Below, one piece after another: positions 46,399 through 55,988 of a stretch of 64,000 nt of DNA. Below the pieces are notes generated by a model that searched no databases, was not told the origin of the DNA, and was given only the letters and a program-made list of their open reading frames with translations. Both the position numbers and the translations under genes were made by a program. Position 1 is the first letter of the stretch. Every line of letters starts with the position of its first letter. The DNA is from Aestuarierythrobacter sp037968495 (GTDB taxonomy: Bacteria; Pseudomonadota; Alphaproteobacteria; Sphingomonadales; Sphingomonadaceae): contig JBBKVP010000033.1 in NCBI GenBank assembly GCA_037968495.1, forward strand, positions 34,917 through 98,916, written 5' to 3'.

Positions 46399-48354
46399 AT
46401 GAAATCCGCATTACCAAAGGCTGGCAGCGCACTTGCTCTACTTGCCGCCACATTGCTCGCTTCAACCGCCGCCGCGCAAACCGCGCCGCCACTCAGCGCC
46501 TATGGCGAGTTGCCAGAATTCGAGCAGGCCGACCTATCTCCTGAAGGTGATCTTGCCCTGATCGCCACGGTGAAGGACAAACGGCTGCTGATCGTGCTTG
46601 ATGAAAATATGAAGGCAACCAATTCGATGGAGGTCGGCGATATCAAGGTCCGCGGCCTCGATTGGGTTGGTGACGACGCCATTCTTCTCTCGCGCAGCGA
46701 CACACGGGACCTTGGCAAGCGGTTCGTCGGCGACAAAGCCGAGTTTTCCAATGTCATGATTATCCCCGCATCAGCGAGTGGCGGCGAGGTCGAGACCATC
46801 TTCAGCAACGAAAAGAAGATGCTGAATGCGATTCAGGGTAGTTACGGCAAGCGGATGATCGACGGTCGCTGGGTCGGCTTTTACGGCGGTCTTGAAATGA
46901 CTCGCAATCAAGGCGGCAGCTATTTCGTCGGAGACTCGACCTCCGCCCTCTATGCTGTTGATCTGCTGACCAACAAATTTAAGAAAGTGGGCAATCAGGC
47001 AGGCGATTTCCGGTTGTCGCGCGACTGGTTGCTTAATGGCTCCGGTAATGTCGTTGCGATTGAAGAATGGGTTCAGACGACCGGTAAATGGACTATCGAA
47101 AACGCCGACGGCAAGGAGATCGCAACCGGCATCCAGAAACGCGGACGGATCGGTCTGGGAACTTTGGGCCAAGACGGCACAACGTTGCTTTACTCAGAAG
47201 CTGATGAAAACAACGAATTGCAATGGTTTGAGGTTCCGCTGGATGGCTCGTCGTCAGCGGTTCGGTGGCGCGCTGATGAAAATATCGGAACGCTCTACAT
47301 CGACCAGATGAGCGCTCATTTGATCGGCTACAGGCTCGATCTAGAGCGGGTGATGCCGACATTTTTCGATCCGAAAACACAATCGGTAATCGACAAGATC
47401 TCACAGGCTTTCTCCGGTAAAGACGTTTACCTGAGCGAATGGACGCCCGACTTTAGCCGCGTCGTGGTTGTCACTAAGGGTAACCGGGATAGCGGGACTT
47501 GGTATCTGGTAGATATGATCACAATGCGGGCAAGCCCGATCGGATCGGAACGCCCGAAGATTTCCCCTGCACAGGTTGGCCCAATCTCGCGGGTCGAATA
47601 TACCGCTGCGGACGGCCTCGAGATGGATGGTATCCTTACTCTACCTGCGGGCCGCGAAGCGAAAAACCTGCCGGTAGTTGTGCTCCCCCATGGCGGTCCA
47701 CATTCCCACGATACGGTGTCGTTCGATTGGTGGGCTCAGGGGCTTGCCTCGCGCGGATATGCCGTGTTTCAGCCCAATTTCCGCGGCTCTACCAACAAGG
47801 ACCGGGCCTTTGAAGAGGCAGGCTACGGAAAATGGGGCCAGGAAATGCAGACCGACATCTCGGATGGACTTAAGGCACTGGCTGATGAGGGCATTGTCGA
47901 CCCGAACCGTGCATGTATCGTCGGGGCGAGTTATGGCGGATATGCCGCGCTTGCGGGAGTCACATTGCAGAACGGCATCTATAAATGCGCTGTTTCGGTC
48001 GCCGGTGTAAGCGATGTCGCAAAACTGTATTCAGAAGAAAAAGTTGGCGGCGGACGTTTTGCGCGAACCAGCCTGCTCGAAGAATTCGGTCCGCAGGACA
48101 AGCATCGCAGTATCTCGCCTCGCCATCAGGCTCAAAGGGCTGATGCACCGATCATGCTGATTCATGGGCGGGATGATACCGTAGTTCTGTACAATCAGAC
48201 TACGGTCATGGCCGATGCGTTAAAGAGCGCCGGTAAGCCATATGAACTGGTAGAACTGGAGGGCGAAGATCATTGGCTATCGAAGAGCGAGACCCGTCAG
48301 CGGATGCTCAGCGAGCTTGTCGACTTCGTGGAAAAGTACAATCCGGCGGACTGA
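46399..48354 (+). CDS. S9 family peptidase (prolyl oligopeptidase type), secreted
   Basis: A 651-residue protein starting at MKSALPKAG after GAGGGG; the leader (SALALLAATLLASTAAAQ) is a clear signal peptide. The N-terminal half is a divergent beta-propeller. The C-terminal alpha/beta hydrolase has the Ser nucleophile in GASYGGYAALAG, Asp in HGRDDTVVLYNQT and His in GEDHWLSK. Such enzymes cut peptides after Pro or Ala. Its substrate is unknown. It points toward the convergent DUF389 gene, with a hairpin between. Confidence 0.88.
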   Translation: MKSALPKAGSALALLAATLLASTAAAQTAPPLSAYGELPEFEQADLSPEGDLALIATVKDKRLLIVLDENMKATNSMEVGDIKVRGLDWVGDDAILLSRSDTRDLGKRFVGDKAEFSNVMIIPASASGGEVETIFSNEKKMLNAIQGSYGKRMIDGRWVGFYGGLEMTRNQGGSYFVGDSTSALYAVDLLTNKFKKVGNQAGDFRLSRDWLLNGSGNVVAIEEWVQTTGKWTIENADGKEIATGIQKRGRIGLGTLGQDGTTLLYSEADENNELQWFEVPLDGSSSAVRWRADENIGTLYIDQMSAHLIGYRLDLERVMPTFFDPKTQSVIDKISQAFSGKDVYLSEWTPDFSRVVVVTKGNRDSGTWYLVDMITMRASPIGSERPKISPAQVGPISRVEYTAADGLEMDGILTLPAGREAKNLPVVVLPHGGPHSHDTVSFDWWAQGLASRGYAVFQPNFRGSTNKDRAFEEAGYGKWGQEMQTDISDGLKALADEGIVDPNRACIVGASYGGYAALAGVTLQNGIYKCAVSVAGVSDVAKLYSEEKVGGGRFARTSLLEEFGPQDKHRSISPRHQAQRADAPIMLIHGRDDTVVLYNQTTVMADALKSAGKPYELVELEGEDHWLSKSETRQRMLSELVDFVEKYNPAD

Positions 48355-48359
48355 GTTTA

Positions 48360-48385
48360 GGGGGGCAGGTGCGCACCCTACCCCC
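48360..48385. terminator. possible bidirectional hairpin between convergent genes
   Basis: GGGGG and CCCCC flank a GGTGCGCACC palindrome, giving a GC-rich hairpin right after the S9 peptidase stop and 14 bases before the DUF389 stop. There is no T-run on either side, so termination strength is uncertain. Confidence 0.4.
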
Positions 48386-48398
48386 ACATAACCTTTGT

Positions 48399-49448
48399 TC
48401 AACCGCCAGGCAGCATCCGCAACCTCTCGACTAATGACGCAACGCCGAGTGCAAACCGGCCCGCCATCATTGAAGCCAGCAGGATCAGGATCAGCGTCCA
48501 GATCGCTAGAATCCCGCCTGTTGCGCGCCAGTCTTTTGGGGGAAGGCCTTGCAGCAGGAAAGTTGCGATGCCCGCTGCGTTTACGCACACAAGATTAATC
48601 GCAAACAGATAAAGCGCCCCGCCCGCAGCTTCGGGATATCCGGCGGCAAGATATACGCCTGTGGCAGACAGCGGCGGAACCAGCGCAACGGCTATCATCA
48701 CCCCTACCAGAGTCATCGAAGAACCCCGGCTGAAGGCGAGCACACCTGCGGCTCCGCATGCCAATGACAAAGCGATGTCAGCGGGCTGTACGACGGTTCG
48801 GGTGAGTAATTCGGGCACTAGCGGATCTATAGTGAACGTGGCCCCGACCAGGACGCCAGAAAAGATCGCCAGTGCCGATCCGGCAATAAGGGTGACACTC
48901 GAACGCGCCGCCAGACGCGCATTTCCTACGGTCCCAGCTAGGGCCAGCCCTAGAGTTGGCCCTAATAGCGGAGCGATAATCATGGCTCCGATAACTACCG
49001 CAGTCTGCCCGCTGCGCATACCCAACGAAGCAATGATGGCCGAGAAGAATACAGTCATTAGATAGACTGGAGTTATGTTCAGGCTCTCTGCGATATCGTC
49101 GTATAGCTCATCGGTGCTAAGGCGGTCGCGGCTGAAAAACCGTTCGAGCCGGGAAGGTGGCGGCTCATTTGAATCGAGCGGCAGTTCGCTTTTAGGGTTT
49201 TCGTAAATCGGCGGATAGACCGCCTCGATTTGTCCAACATATGTGCTGAATGAAGGCACGTCGCCAAATTCCGCTTCAAGCTCCTTCAGAAGGCGCTCGG
49301 TATATCTCTGCTGGATGAGGCAGCTGTAACGCTCCTGCTCGCCCGGCACGGTTCCGCGCCAATAACGGCGGCAATGGCGCGCAAGAATTGGCTCTAGTCG
49401 GACTGCTTCAGTGTCGGGTAAAAATATCTCAACCAGACGGACCGACAT
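48399..49448 (-). CDS. DUF389 / TIGR00341 family membrane protein
   Basis: A 349-residue protein: an N-terminal ferredoxin-like cytoplasmic part of about 120 residues, then DUF389 with about six membrane segments. The family motifs VVIGAMIIAPLLGPTLGLALA and GVMIAVALVPPLSATGV are both clear. The function is not known; members are often placed beside ion or stress genes. It stands between dapA (same strand, upstream) and the convergent S9 peptidase. Confidence 0.88.
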   Translation of the reverse strand: MSVRLVEIFLPDTEAVRLEPILARHCRRYWRGTVPGEQERYSCLIQQRYTERLLKELEAEFGDVPSFSTYVGQIEAVYPPIYENPKSELPLDSNEPPPSRLERFFSRDRLSTDELYDDIAESLNITPVYLMTVFFSAIIASLGMRSGQTAVVIGAMIIAPLLGPTLGLALAGTVGNARLAARSSVTLIAGSALAIFSGVLVGATFTIDPLVPELLTRTVVQPADIALSLACGAAGVLAFSRGSSMTLVGVMIAVALVPPLSATGVYLAAGYPEAAGGALYLFAINLVCVNAAGIATFLLQGLPPKDWRATGGILAIWTLILILLASMMAGRFALGVASLVERLRMLPGG

Positions 49449-49476
49449 AGGAATTCCTCTCGCGCCTAATCCTAAG

Positions 49477-50358
49477 CTAAATCAGACCCGCATGCACCAG
49501 CGCCTTGTCCACCGCTTCACGCGCTGTAGCGTTGGCCTTTGTCAGCGGCAGACGAACCTCATCCGTAAACCAGTCATGCACTTGGCTGAGCGCATATTTT
49601 ACCGGGCCGGGGCTCGCATCTTCAAACATCGCGTATTGTAGCGGATAGAGCTTGTCGTTGAGCTGCCGTGCTTTGGCGAAATCGTTTTCAACACATGCTT
49701 GCTGGAATTCCGCGCATAAGGCCGGGGCGACATTGGCTGTAACCGAGATACAGCCCCGTGCGCCAGCAGCATTGGCAGGGAGCGACAATTCGTCATCCCC
49801 CGACAGCTGGCAGAAGTCGCGACCGATACCCATTCGGTGGTCGGTGACGCGCGACAGATCGCCGCTCGCATCCTTTATGGCGATTATCCGGTCCGGGAAT
49901 TTTTCGGCCAGTTCGCAAACGGTTTCGGGCTTGAGATCAGTCACCGTTCGGCCGGGCACATTATACAGCACAATCGGCAGATCGCTGTTTTCGGCCAGAT
50001 AGCTGAAATGCGCGATCAGGCCTGCTTGACTCGGACGGTTGTAATACGGCGCAACACATAGGCCAGCGGTGCAGCCGGTCTTCTGCGCGAACTTCATGTG
50101 CAGCAGCGCATTTTGCGTATCATTGCTGCCGCAGCCAGCGATTACAGGCACACGTCCGGCGGTCTGCTCCACGCAGATTTCGATCACCCGGTGGTGCTCC
50201 GCATTGCTCAAAGTCGACGCCTCACCTGTAGTTCCGCAAGGCACCAATCCCTTGCTGCCATTGTCGATCTGCCAGTCGATCAGCTTGCGAAAAGCGGCCT
50301 CATCTAACGTTCCGCCGCGAAAAGGAGTCGCAAGGGCGGGAATCGAGCCGGAAAACAT
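49477..50358 (-). CDS. dapA: 4-hydroxy-tetrahydrodipicolinate synthase
   Basis: DapA joins pyruvate and aspartate semialdehyde in lysine and diaminopimelate synthesis, feeding peptidoglycan. The 293-residue barrel has GTTGEASTL at the substrate site, the Tyr in VLYNVPGRT and the Schiff-base Lys in IIAIKDASGDLSRV. It is divergent from a lytic transglycosylase gene, so wall precursor synthesis and wall cutting are neighbours. In many alphaproteobacteria smpB follows dapA; here two genes lie between. Confidence 0.96.
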   Translation of the reverse strand: MFSGSIPALATPFRGGTLDEAAFRKLIDWQIDNGSKGLVPCGTTGEASTLSNAEHHRVIEICVEQTAGRVPVIAGCGSNDTQNALLHMKFAQKTGCTAGLCVAPYYNRPSQAGLIAHFSYLAENSDLPIVLYNVPGRTVTDLKPETVCELAEKFPDRIIAIKDASGDLSRVTDHRMGIGRDFCQLSGDDELSLPANAAGARGCISVTANVAPALCAEFQQACVENDFAKARQLNDKLYPLQYAMFEDASPGPVKYALSQVHDWFTDEVRLPLTKANATAREAVDKALVHAGLI

Positions 50359-50472
50359 GGACTTTATCCTTCAATTGAGAGACGGAATCACAGACACGAT
50401 TTTCTTCGCGCATACTATCCATTATCGTTCAGTACCTACCGTTCAGGGCCTGATAAGGAGCCGACCTCTACT

Positions 50473-52440
50473 ATGTCCAGCATGGTCAACAAACGTTTCA
50501 TTCCACTCGCCGCCCTACTCTCCACCGGTTTGACGGTTTCCATGCCCTTGGCAGCCCAGCAAACTACCGCCGCGACCGCTAGTGAATGGGATCAGGCGCG
50601 TTCCAATCTGGTCGCGCGGCAGCCGGGCCGGATGTCTCAGGCGATTAGCCGCTGGGAACAGCTGACGGCGAATGGCAACTTCGGTTTTGACGATTATGCG
50701 GGCTTCATTCTCGCCTATCCGGGCTTCCCGCGTGAGGAACGCCTGCGCGATTTTGCTGAAAAAGCGCTGGATAACGAACCTGTTACGCCTGACCGGCTGG
50801 TGGTATTTTTTGACAAACACCCGCCGCTGACCAATTCCGCCCGCGCCCGTTACGCGCTGGCGCTAAATTCGCTGAACCGCCCCGAAGCAACCGAAGAAGC
50901 GCGGAAAGCTTGGCGCAGCGGCACAATGAGTGGCCCGTCCGAAGCCTATATGACCGGCCTGTTTTCGAGCCAGTTTACGCTGGATGACCACGACGCGAGG
51001 ATGGATGCGTTGTTATGGGCCAGTGACGCCGAAGCCGCCCAACGGCAGATCAATATGGTCTCACCTAGCAAGCGGCAAACCTATACGGCCCGGCTGACCA
51101 GCCTATCGGGCAGCCAAACTGCACCCGTTTCCGGAAAAGCCCTAAGCGATCCGGGCTATGTCTATAATCTCGTGCAATCTTACCGCAAATCCGACCAGAC
51201 GTCGCGGGCTGTGAGCCTTCTAACGACGCGCCCCGCCTTTGCAGTTCCGGCTATGAATCCAGAAGATTTCGTCGCCGAGATGCTAACGGTCGCAAAAAAA
51301 GCCAGCGCTCGTGACGCCCAGCGCATCGCGGCCTCTGTCGATGATCTCTTCGCGCCCGGAACGGATATTAGCGAAGGCTCATTCCGTCTGCGCGACAAAT
51401 ATACCGATTTGATGTGGCTGGGCGGCACTAAAGCCCTTTGGTCGCTGGGCGACGGCATGGGCGCTTCGCAGCTGTTTTATCGCTACGGCATGGCCGCCAA
51501 GACTCCCCTCACCCGATCTAAAGGACTGTATTGGGCTGGGAAAGCGGCCTCGCAAGTTGGCAATCGCAGTGAGGCGGAACGCTATTACACTGAGGCCGCC
51601 CGTTATGCCGATCAATATTACGGACAGCTGGCAATTTCCGCACTGGGCCGTCCGATGCCGACATTTGGCAATGTGCCGAACGCCCCGCCGAAACCCGATC
51701 AGAAAGCCGGGTTCTCTGCAGACCCGGTGACGCTGGCTTTGCGGACAATCGCAGCCCAGCGATTTAACTGGAAGACCGAACGCGCGTTCTTCGAGCAAAT
51801 TGCGGAAAATGCAAAAACACCTGCCGAAATGGCGATGGTTGCCGATCTAGTCGCTCAGCTTCGGCTCGATGAGTTCGCAGTGGTAGCGGGCGCAACCGCG
51901 CCGGAGAACGGGCTTTCGGGCTTTGAACGGCTCGGTCATCCTACCGTTGCCACACCATCAGGCACGGACTGGACGATGGTGCATGCGATTGCTCGGCAGG
52001 AAAGCGAATTTGACCGGAACCGCATAAGCCACGCCGGTGCACGCGGAATGATGCAGCTGATGCCCGGTACAGCGCGCGAACAGGCTGGCAAGCTGGGCAT
52101 GAATTACATGTCCGCCAGCCTGACAGGCGACACGCAATATAACATCCGGCTGGGTGACTCTTATTTCAAGCGCATGCTTCGATATTATGGGGGATCTTAC
52201 CCGCTTGCCATCGGTGCCTATAACGCTGGTCCGGGCCGAGTAAATCAGTGGCTGCGCCTGAACGGAGACCCGCGAACTGGTGCGGTTGATTATCAGACAT
52301 GGATCGAAAAGATCCCCGCCAATTTCGAAACGCGCTATTATATTATGCGTGTGCTGGGCAATGCTGTCGCTTACGACAATATGAACCCCGATAAGGCACC
52401 CGGCGGACGGCCCCGGACAATTGCAGACTTTCTGCGCTGA
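50473..52440 (+). CDS. lytic murein transglycosylase (Slt70 family)
   Basis: A 655-residue secreted protein with a signal peptide cut after LAAQ near residue 28. The alpha-helical superhelix of about 430 residues is followed by the catalytic SLT domain: Glu in AIARQESEFDRN, the GARGMMQLMP segment, and AIGAYNAGPGRV. It cleaves murein strands with formation of 1,6-anhydro ends, supplying muropeptides that AmpG (also in this window) could recycle. The start MSSMVNKRF lies 114 bases from the divergent dapA. Confidence 0.94.
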   Translation: MSSMVNKRFIPLAALLSTGLTVSMPLAAQQTTAATASEWDQARSNLVARQPGRMSQAISRWEQLTANGNFGFDDYAGFILAYPGFPREERLRDFAEKALDNEPVTPDRLVVFFDKHPPLTNSARARYALALNSLNRPEATEEARKAWRSGTMSGPSEAYMTGLFSSQFTLDDHDARMDALLWASDAEAAQRQINMVSPSKRQTYTARLTSLSGSQTAPVSGKALSDPGYVYNLVQSYRKSDQTSRAVSLLTTRPAFAVPAMNPEDFVAEMLTVAKKASARDAQRIAASVDDLFAPGTDISEGSFRLRDKYTDLMWLGGTKALWSLGDGMGASQLFYRYGMAAKTPLTRSKGLYWAGKAASQVGNRSEAERYYTEAARYADQYYGQLAISALGRPMPTFGNVPNAPPKPDQKAGFSADPVTLALRTIAAQRFNWKTERAFFEQIAENAKTPAEMAMVADLVAQLRLDEFAVVAGATAPENGLSGFERLGHPTVATPSGTDWTMVHAIARQESEFDRNRISHAGARGMMQLMPGTAREQAGKLGMNYMSASLTGDTQYNIRLGDSYFKRMLRYYGGSYPLAIGAYNAGPGRVNQWLRLNGDPRTGAVDYQTWIEKIPANFETRYYIMRVLGNAVAYDNMNPDKAPGGRPRTIADFLR

Positions 52441-52466
52441 CTAATGATGTGCTGGGGCATGACGTT

Positions 52467-52955
52467 ATGAAAAAGCTTGCATGTGTGATCGCGGCGCTCG
52501 CTTTAGCTACGACTGCCGCAGCGAAAGACGGCCTCGGCGTTTTTGACAGCTGGGCCGCATTTCGGGATGCTGAGACGCCGCGCTGCTATGCGATTGCCAA
52601 GGCCCGCTCCAGCAGCCGCTCAGGCACATACAAGCCTTATGCAACTGTCGGAACTTGGCCGAAACGCGGCGTTCGCGGACAGGTGCACTTTCGCCTTTCG
52701 AGCAAACTGGCCTCCGGCTCCAAGATCACGCTGAGAGTGAGCGACAAGAGCTTTACCCTCACCGGCGGCGGTGCAGACGCCTGGGCGCGTGACAAAACAA
52801 TGGACGCCGCCATCGTGGCTGCCATGCGGTCTGCCAACCAAATGACTATCCGCGCGCAAAGTGCGTCCGGCAGAAACATCGCCAACACTTATAATTTGGG
52901 CGGGGCGGCAACCGCGATGGATGCTGCGACCGTGGGATGCGCGAACCTTCGCTGA
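52467..52955 (+). CDS. small secreted protein, possible invasion-associated locus B-like fold
   Basis: A 162-residue protein with a signal peptide (KKLACVIAALALATTAAA). The mature part has W-A-A-F, a Cys near 41, T-W-P-K-R-G and a C-terminal Cys near 158 that could pair with it, and alternating beta-type stretches. The pattern is reminiscent of IalB-like secreted proteins, but I cannot confirm the family. It follows the lytic transglycosylase by 26 bases on the same strand and may be co-transcribed with it. Confidence 0.7.
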   Translation: MKKLACVIAALALATTAAAKDGLGVFDSWAAFRDAETPRCYAIAKARSSSRSGTYKPYATVGTWPKRGVRGQVHFRLSSKLASGSKITLRVSDKSFTLTGGGADAWARDKTMDAAIVAAMRSANQMTIRAQSASGRNIANTYNLGGAATAMDAATVGCANLR

Positions 52956-53033
52956 TCCGGCATGGGTTAGGTCCTCCCGACCCAAAACCCGACTTCCTTT
53001 GCCAATCCCGCAGCTGCAACCTATATGGCGGCC

Positions 53034-54374
53034 ATGTCCGACACTTCATTAATGCAAATACCGGGTCAGGTTGATCCCGTGACCGTGCCGCGCGAAATCA
53101 CTCCGCGCGAGGATGGCCGTATTGACCTTATCGGCGTGCCGCGCAGCCGCATTGCCGAAATTTTCGACGAGGCTGGCCTCGATGCAAAGCAGGCAAAACT
53201 GCGTGCAAAGCAGATTTATCATTGGCTTTATCACCGCGGCGTGACCGATTTCGAACAGATGACGGACCTCGGCAAAGCCATGCGCCCGTGGCTGGCCGAG
53301 CGGTTCGTGCTGGGCCGCCCGGAGATTGTCGAAGCGCAAGTATCAAGCGATGGAACCCGCAAATGGCTGCTCAAGACCACCGATGGTCATGAGTATGAAA
53401 TGGTGTTCATCCCGGATGCGACACGGGGCACACTGTGTGTCTCCAGCCAGATCGGCTGCACGCTCAATTGTACATTCTGCCACACGGGAACGATGCGGCT
53501 GGTCCGCAATCTGACGCCCGGCGAAATCGTCGGACAGGTGATGCTGGCACGCGACGCATTGGGTGAATGGCCTGAATCCAACTCGTCACCCCAGCGAAGG
53601 CTGGGGTCGGGCTCGGCAAGTTCTGACCAAGTGGAAAGCGATCCCAGCCTTCGCTGGGATGACGAAACAGCGGAAGATGATCACGAAGACGATGAGCCAA
53701 GTGGCTACACCGCCGATGGCCGCTTGCTCACCAATATCGTGATGATGGGCATGGGCGAACCGCTGTATAACTTCGACAACGTCCGCGATGCGCTGAAGTT
53801 GGTCATGGACGGCGAAGGTCTCGCGCTTTCGAAGCGCCGCATTACGCTGTCGACCAGCGGCGTTGTGCCAATGATGGAACGCTGCGGCGAAGAACTCGGC
53901 GTGAACCTTGCCGTGTCGCTTCATGCCACAAACAAGCTGGTGCGCGACGAGATTGTCCCGATCAATCGCAAGTACGGTTTGCACGAACTGCTCAACGCCT
54001 GCGCCGAATATCCCAGCGCCTCGAACTCGCGCCGGATCACATTTGAATATGTGATGCTGAAGGACAAGAACGACAGCGACGAAGATGCGCGCGAGCTCGT
54101 CCGCCTGATCGAGCAATATGCCCTGCCGGCCAAGGTCAATTTGATCCCGTTCAACCCATGGCCGGGTTCGGTCTATGAATGCTCCACACCCGAGCGGATC
54201 AAGAGTTTTTCCGGTATTGTCTTTGACGCCGGAATCAGCGCCCCCATCCGCACGCCGCGTGGCCGCGATATTGATGCCGCCTGCGGACAGCTCAAAACTT
54301 CAGCCGAGAAGAAAAGCCGGGCGCAAATGGACCGTGAAGCTGCTGCTGCAGCTGAGGCTGCAGCAGAGGCATAA
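53034..54374 (+). CDS. rlmN: 23S rRNA (adenine(2503)-C(2))-methyltransferase with palindromic-repeat insertion
   Basis: RlmN is a radical SAM enzyme that methylates A2503 of 23S rRNA and A37 of some tRNAs. The iron-sulfur Cys motif C-x3-C-x2-C is at 142/146/149, the first catalytic Cys lies in TLCVSSQ, and the second in DAACGQL near 416. The start MSDTSLM matches the usual N-terminus; an ATG three codons upstream is possible. Between LARDALGEWP and GRLLTNIVMMGMGEP is an extra loop of about 45 residues, of which about 28 (184-211) are encoded by an 83-base palindromic repeat. The frame stays open throughout. Confidence 0.95.
   Translation: MSDTSLMQIPGQVDPVTVPREITPREDGRIDLIGVPRSRIAEIFDEAGLDAKQAKLRAKQIYHWLYHRGVTDFEQMTDLGKAMRPWLAERFVLGRPEIVEAQVSSDGTRKWLLKTTDGHEYEMVFIPDATRGTLCVSSQIGCTLNCTFCHTGTMRLVRNLTPGEIVGQVMLARDALGEWPESNSSPQRRLGSGSASSDQVESDPSLRWDDETAEDDHEDDEPSGYTADGRLLTNIVMMGMGEPLYNFDNVRDALKLVMDGEGLALSKRRITLSTSGVVPMMERCGEELGVNLAVSLHATNKLVRDEIVPINRKYGLHELLNACAEYPSASNSRRITFEYVMLKDKNDSDEDARELVRLIEQYALPAKVNLIPFNPWPGSVYECSTPERIKSFSGIVFDAGISAPIRTPRGRDIDAACGQLKTSAEKKSRAQMDREAAAAAEAAAEA
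53583..53665. repeat. palindromic repeat element inserted in frame within rlmN
   Basis: Two 26-base arms in inverted orientation (53583-53608 and 53640-53665) differ at only two positions. Each arm holds its own smaller palindrome (CCCAGC-GAAG-GCTGGG type). The 31 bases between are not repeated. This arm sequence resembles the short palindromic repeats scattered through many sphingomonad genomes, and the way it sits inside a gene recalls the Rickettsia palindromic elements. No second copy is seen in this window. Confidence 0.85.
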
Positions 54375-54531
54375 GTGCTTCGCTCTTTCCTACCGCGCTC
54401 TGATGTGATTTAACGGCGGATATGGAAATTGCTCTCAATCTCGCTGAAAAAGCTCCTGATTTGATGGTGCAGCGGGGGCGAGCAGTTTTTTTCACTAGGG
54501 CGTGTAACATGTGTCACTTTGGTGGTGCCCC

Positions 54532-55296
54532 ATGACATTGCCGGCAGTCCTCATCACGGGTGGAGCCAAACGGCTTGGTGCAGCAATGGCGCAGCAATTT
54601 GCAGTAAATGGCTGGCACGTTGTAATCCACTACCGCTCCTCTGCCGCAGATGCTGAGGCTCTGGCCGCATCGCTGCCTTCGGCTGAAACGATCGCCTGCG
54701 ACCTTTCCGATGATGACGCAGCAGTGGCGATGATCGAGGATTTGGGTGCGCAGCTTCCAGACTGGCGCGCGCTGGTGAATTCAGCCTCGATCTTCAGCTA
54801 CGATTCTGTAAACGAACTCGATCCCGCAGCGAACCGGCAGGCGATGCAGGTAAATGCTCTCAGCCCGGCGCGCATGACGCAGGCCTATTTTGCGAGTGCC
54901 AAAGCGCTGGATGGCAGGCACGCAATCCAGATACTCGACCAAAAGCTCGCCAATCCAAACCCAGATTTCTTCAGCTATACCATGAGTAAACATGCGCTTG
55001 CCGCGACTATCCCGATGCAGGCTATGTCGCCAAAAAACGCGTCGGACCGCATCTATGGCCTAGCGCCCGGAGCAATCCTTGCAAGCCATGACCAGACCGA
55101 AGACGAGGCCGAACGCTCGCATTTGCGGAACTTGTTGCGGCGGCGAACTTGGCCCGATGAAGTGGCGCAAGCAGCCGTGTTTCTTGCATCCGGAATGCTC
55201 GCCAGCGGTGAGACAATCTACGTCGATTCCGGCCAGCACTTGCTTTCCCAGTCTCGCGACGTAATCTATCTCGAACGAGAGGGGCTGACGGCATGA
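54532..55296 (+). CDS. SDR family oxidoreductase, FolM/pteridine-reductase-like
   Basis: A 254-residue short-chain dehydrogenase starting at MTLPAVLITGG. The nucleotide loop reads TGGAKRLG, with Lys-Arg as in pteridine reductases and FolM, VNSAS replaces the usual NNAG strand, and the catalytic Tyr and Lys are in YTMSKHAL. Function may be reduction of a pteridine such as dihydromonapterin or dihydrofolate. Its stop overlaps the cytochrome b gene start (ATGA), so it belongs to the molybdopterin-enzyme module downstream. Confidence 0.84.
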   Translation: MTLPAVLITGGAKRLGAAMAQQFAVNGWHVVIHYRSSAADAEALAASLPSAETIACDLSDDDAAVAMIEDLGAQLPDWRALVNSASIFSYDSVNELDPAANRQAMQVNALSPARMTQAYFASAKALDGRHAIQILDQKLANPNPDFFSYTMSKHALAATIPMQAMSPKNASDRIYGLAPGAILASHDQTEDEAERSHLRNLLRRRTWPDEVAQAAVFLASGMLASGETIYVDSGQHLLSQSRDVIYLEREGLTA

Positions 55297-55988
55297 AACG
55301 GCACCTGCTCTCATCACGTCTGTGGCACTGGATCAATGCGATCAGCCTGATCATCCTGTTCATGTCGGGCCTCAATATCTCCAACGCACATCCGCGACTT
55401 TACTGGGGCCACTATGGCTTCGCACCCGAAGACGCGTGGTTGCATGTCATGCGCTTCCCGGGCTGGATGACGATCCCGGATTATTATAGTCTGGCAAAGG
55501 CAAGGGAGTGGCATTTGCTCTTCGCTTGGCCCTTCGCAATCGCACTGCTTTTCTTCCTGGTTGCTGCACTGGTAAACGGACATGCAAAGCGGGATTTGAC
55601 CACCAGAAAACGTGACTGGAATTGGTCCGAAATCAAAGAAGATATTGCGCAGCATTTGAAGCTCAACTTTGAGCATAGTTCGGAGAAGTACAATTTTCTT
55701 CAGAGATTTAGCTATGGTCTAGTGATCTTCATTGGTCTGCCTTTGATGATTTTTACGGGTCTGGCAATGTCGCCCGCAATGGATGCAAACTGGCCTTGGA
55801 TTGTTGACGTCTTTGGCGGCCGTCAAAGCGCACGCTCGATCCATTTTATTGTTGCGTTCGGGCTTGCAGCATTTTTCGTGCTGCACATTGTACTGGTGCT
55901 CCTCGCCGGACCGATAGGTCAGCTCCGCGACATGATAACCGGCGGCACTTTGGAAGTGGAAAAGCCCGCTGAGGGAGAAGCAACATGA
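55293..55988 (+). CDS. cytochrome b/b6 domain membrane protein (di-haem b type)
   Basis: A 231-residue protein with four membrane helices. Candidate haem-binding His residues lie in the first helix region (LWHWINAIS), the second (HLLFAWPFAIAL) and the last (HFIVAFGLAAFFVLHIVLVL). It belongs to the hydrogenase/formate-dehydrogenase-type cytochrome b family, which passes electrons between quinones and a periplasmic enzyme. It overlaps the SDR gene before it and the molybdopterin enzyme gene after it by four bases each. Confidence 0.88.
   Translation: MKRHLLSSRLWHWINAISLIILFMSGLNISNAHPRLYWGHYGFAPEDAWLHVMRFPGWMTIPDYYSLAKAREWHLLFAWPFAIALLFFLVAALVNGHAKRDLTTRKRDWNWSEIKEDIAQHLKLNFEHSSEKYNFLQRFSYGLVIFIGLPLMIFTGLAMSPAMDANWPWIVDVFGGRQSARSIHFIVAFGLAAFFVLHIVLVLLAGPIGQLRDMITGGTLEVEKPAEGEAT

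Noticed and set aside
54495..54531. FNR/ANR-type site ahead of the SDR-cytochrome b operon
   Set aside because: TGTAACATGTGTCAC is only loosely symmetrical and does not match TTGAT-N4-ATCAA.
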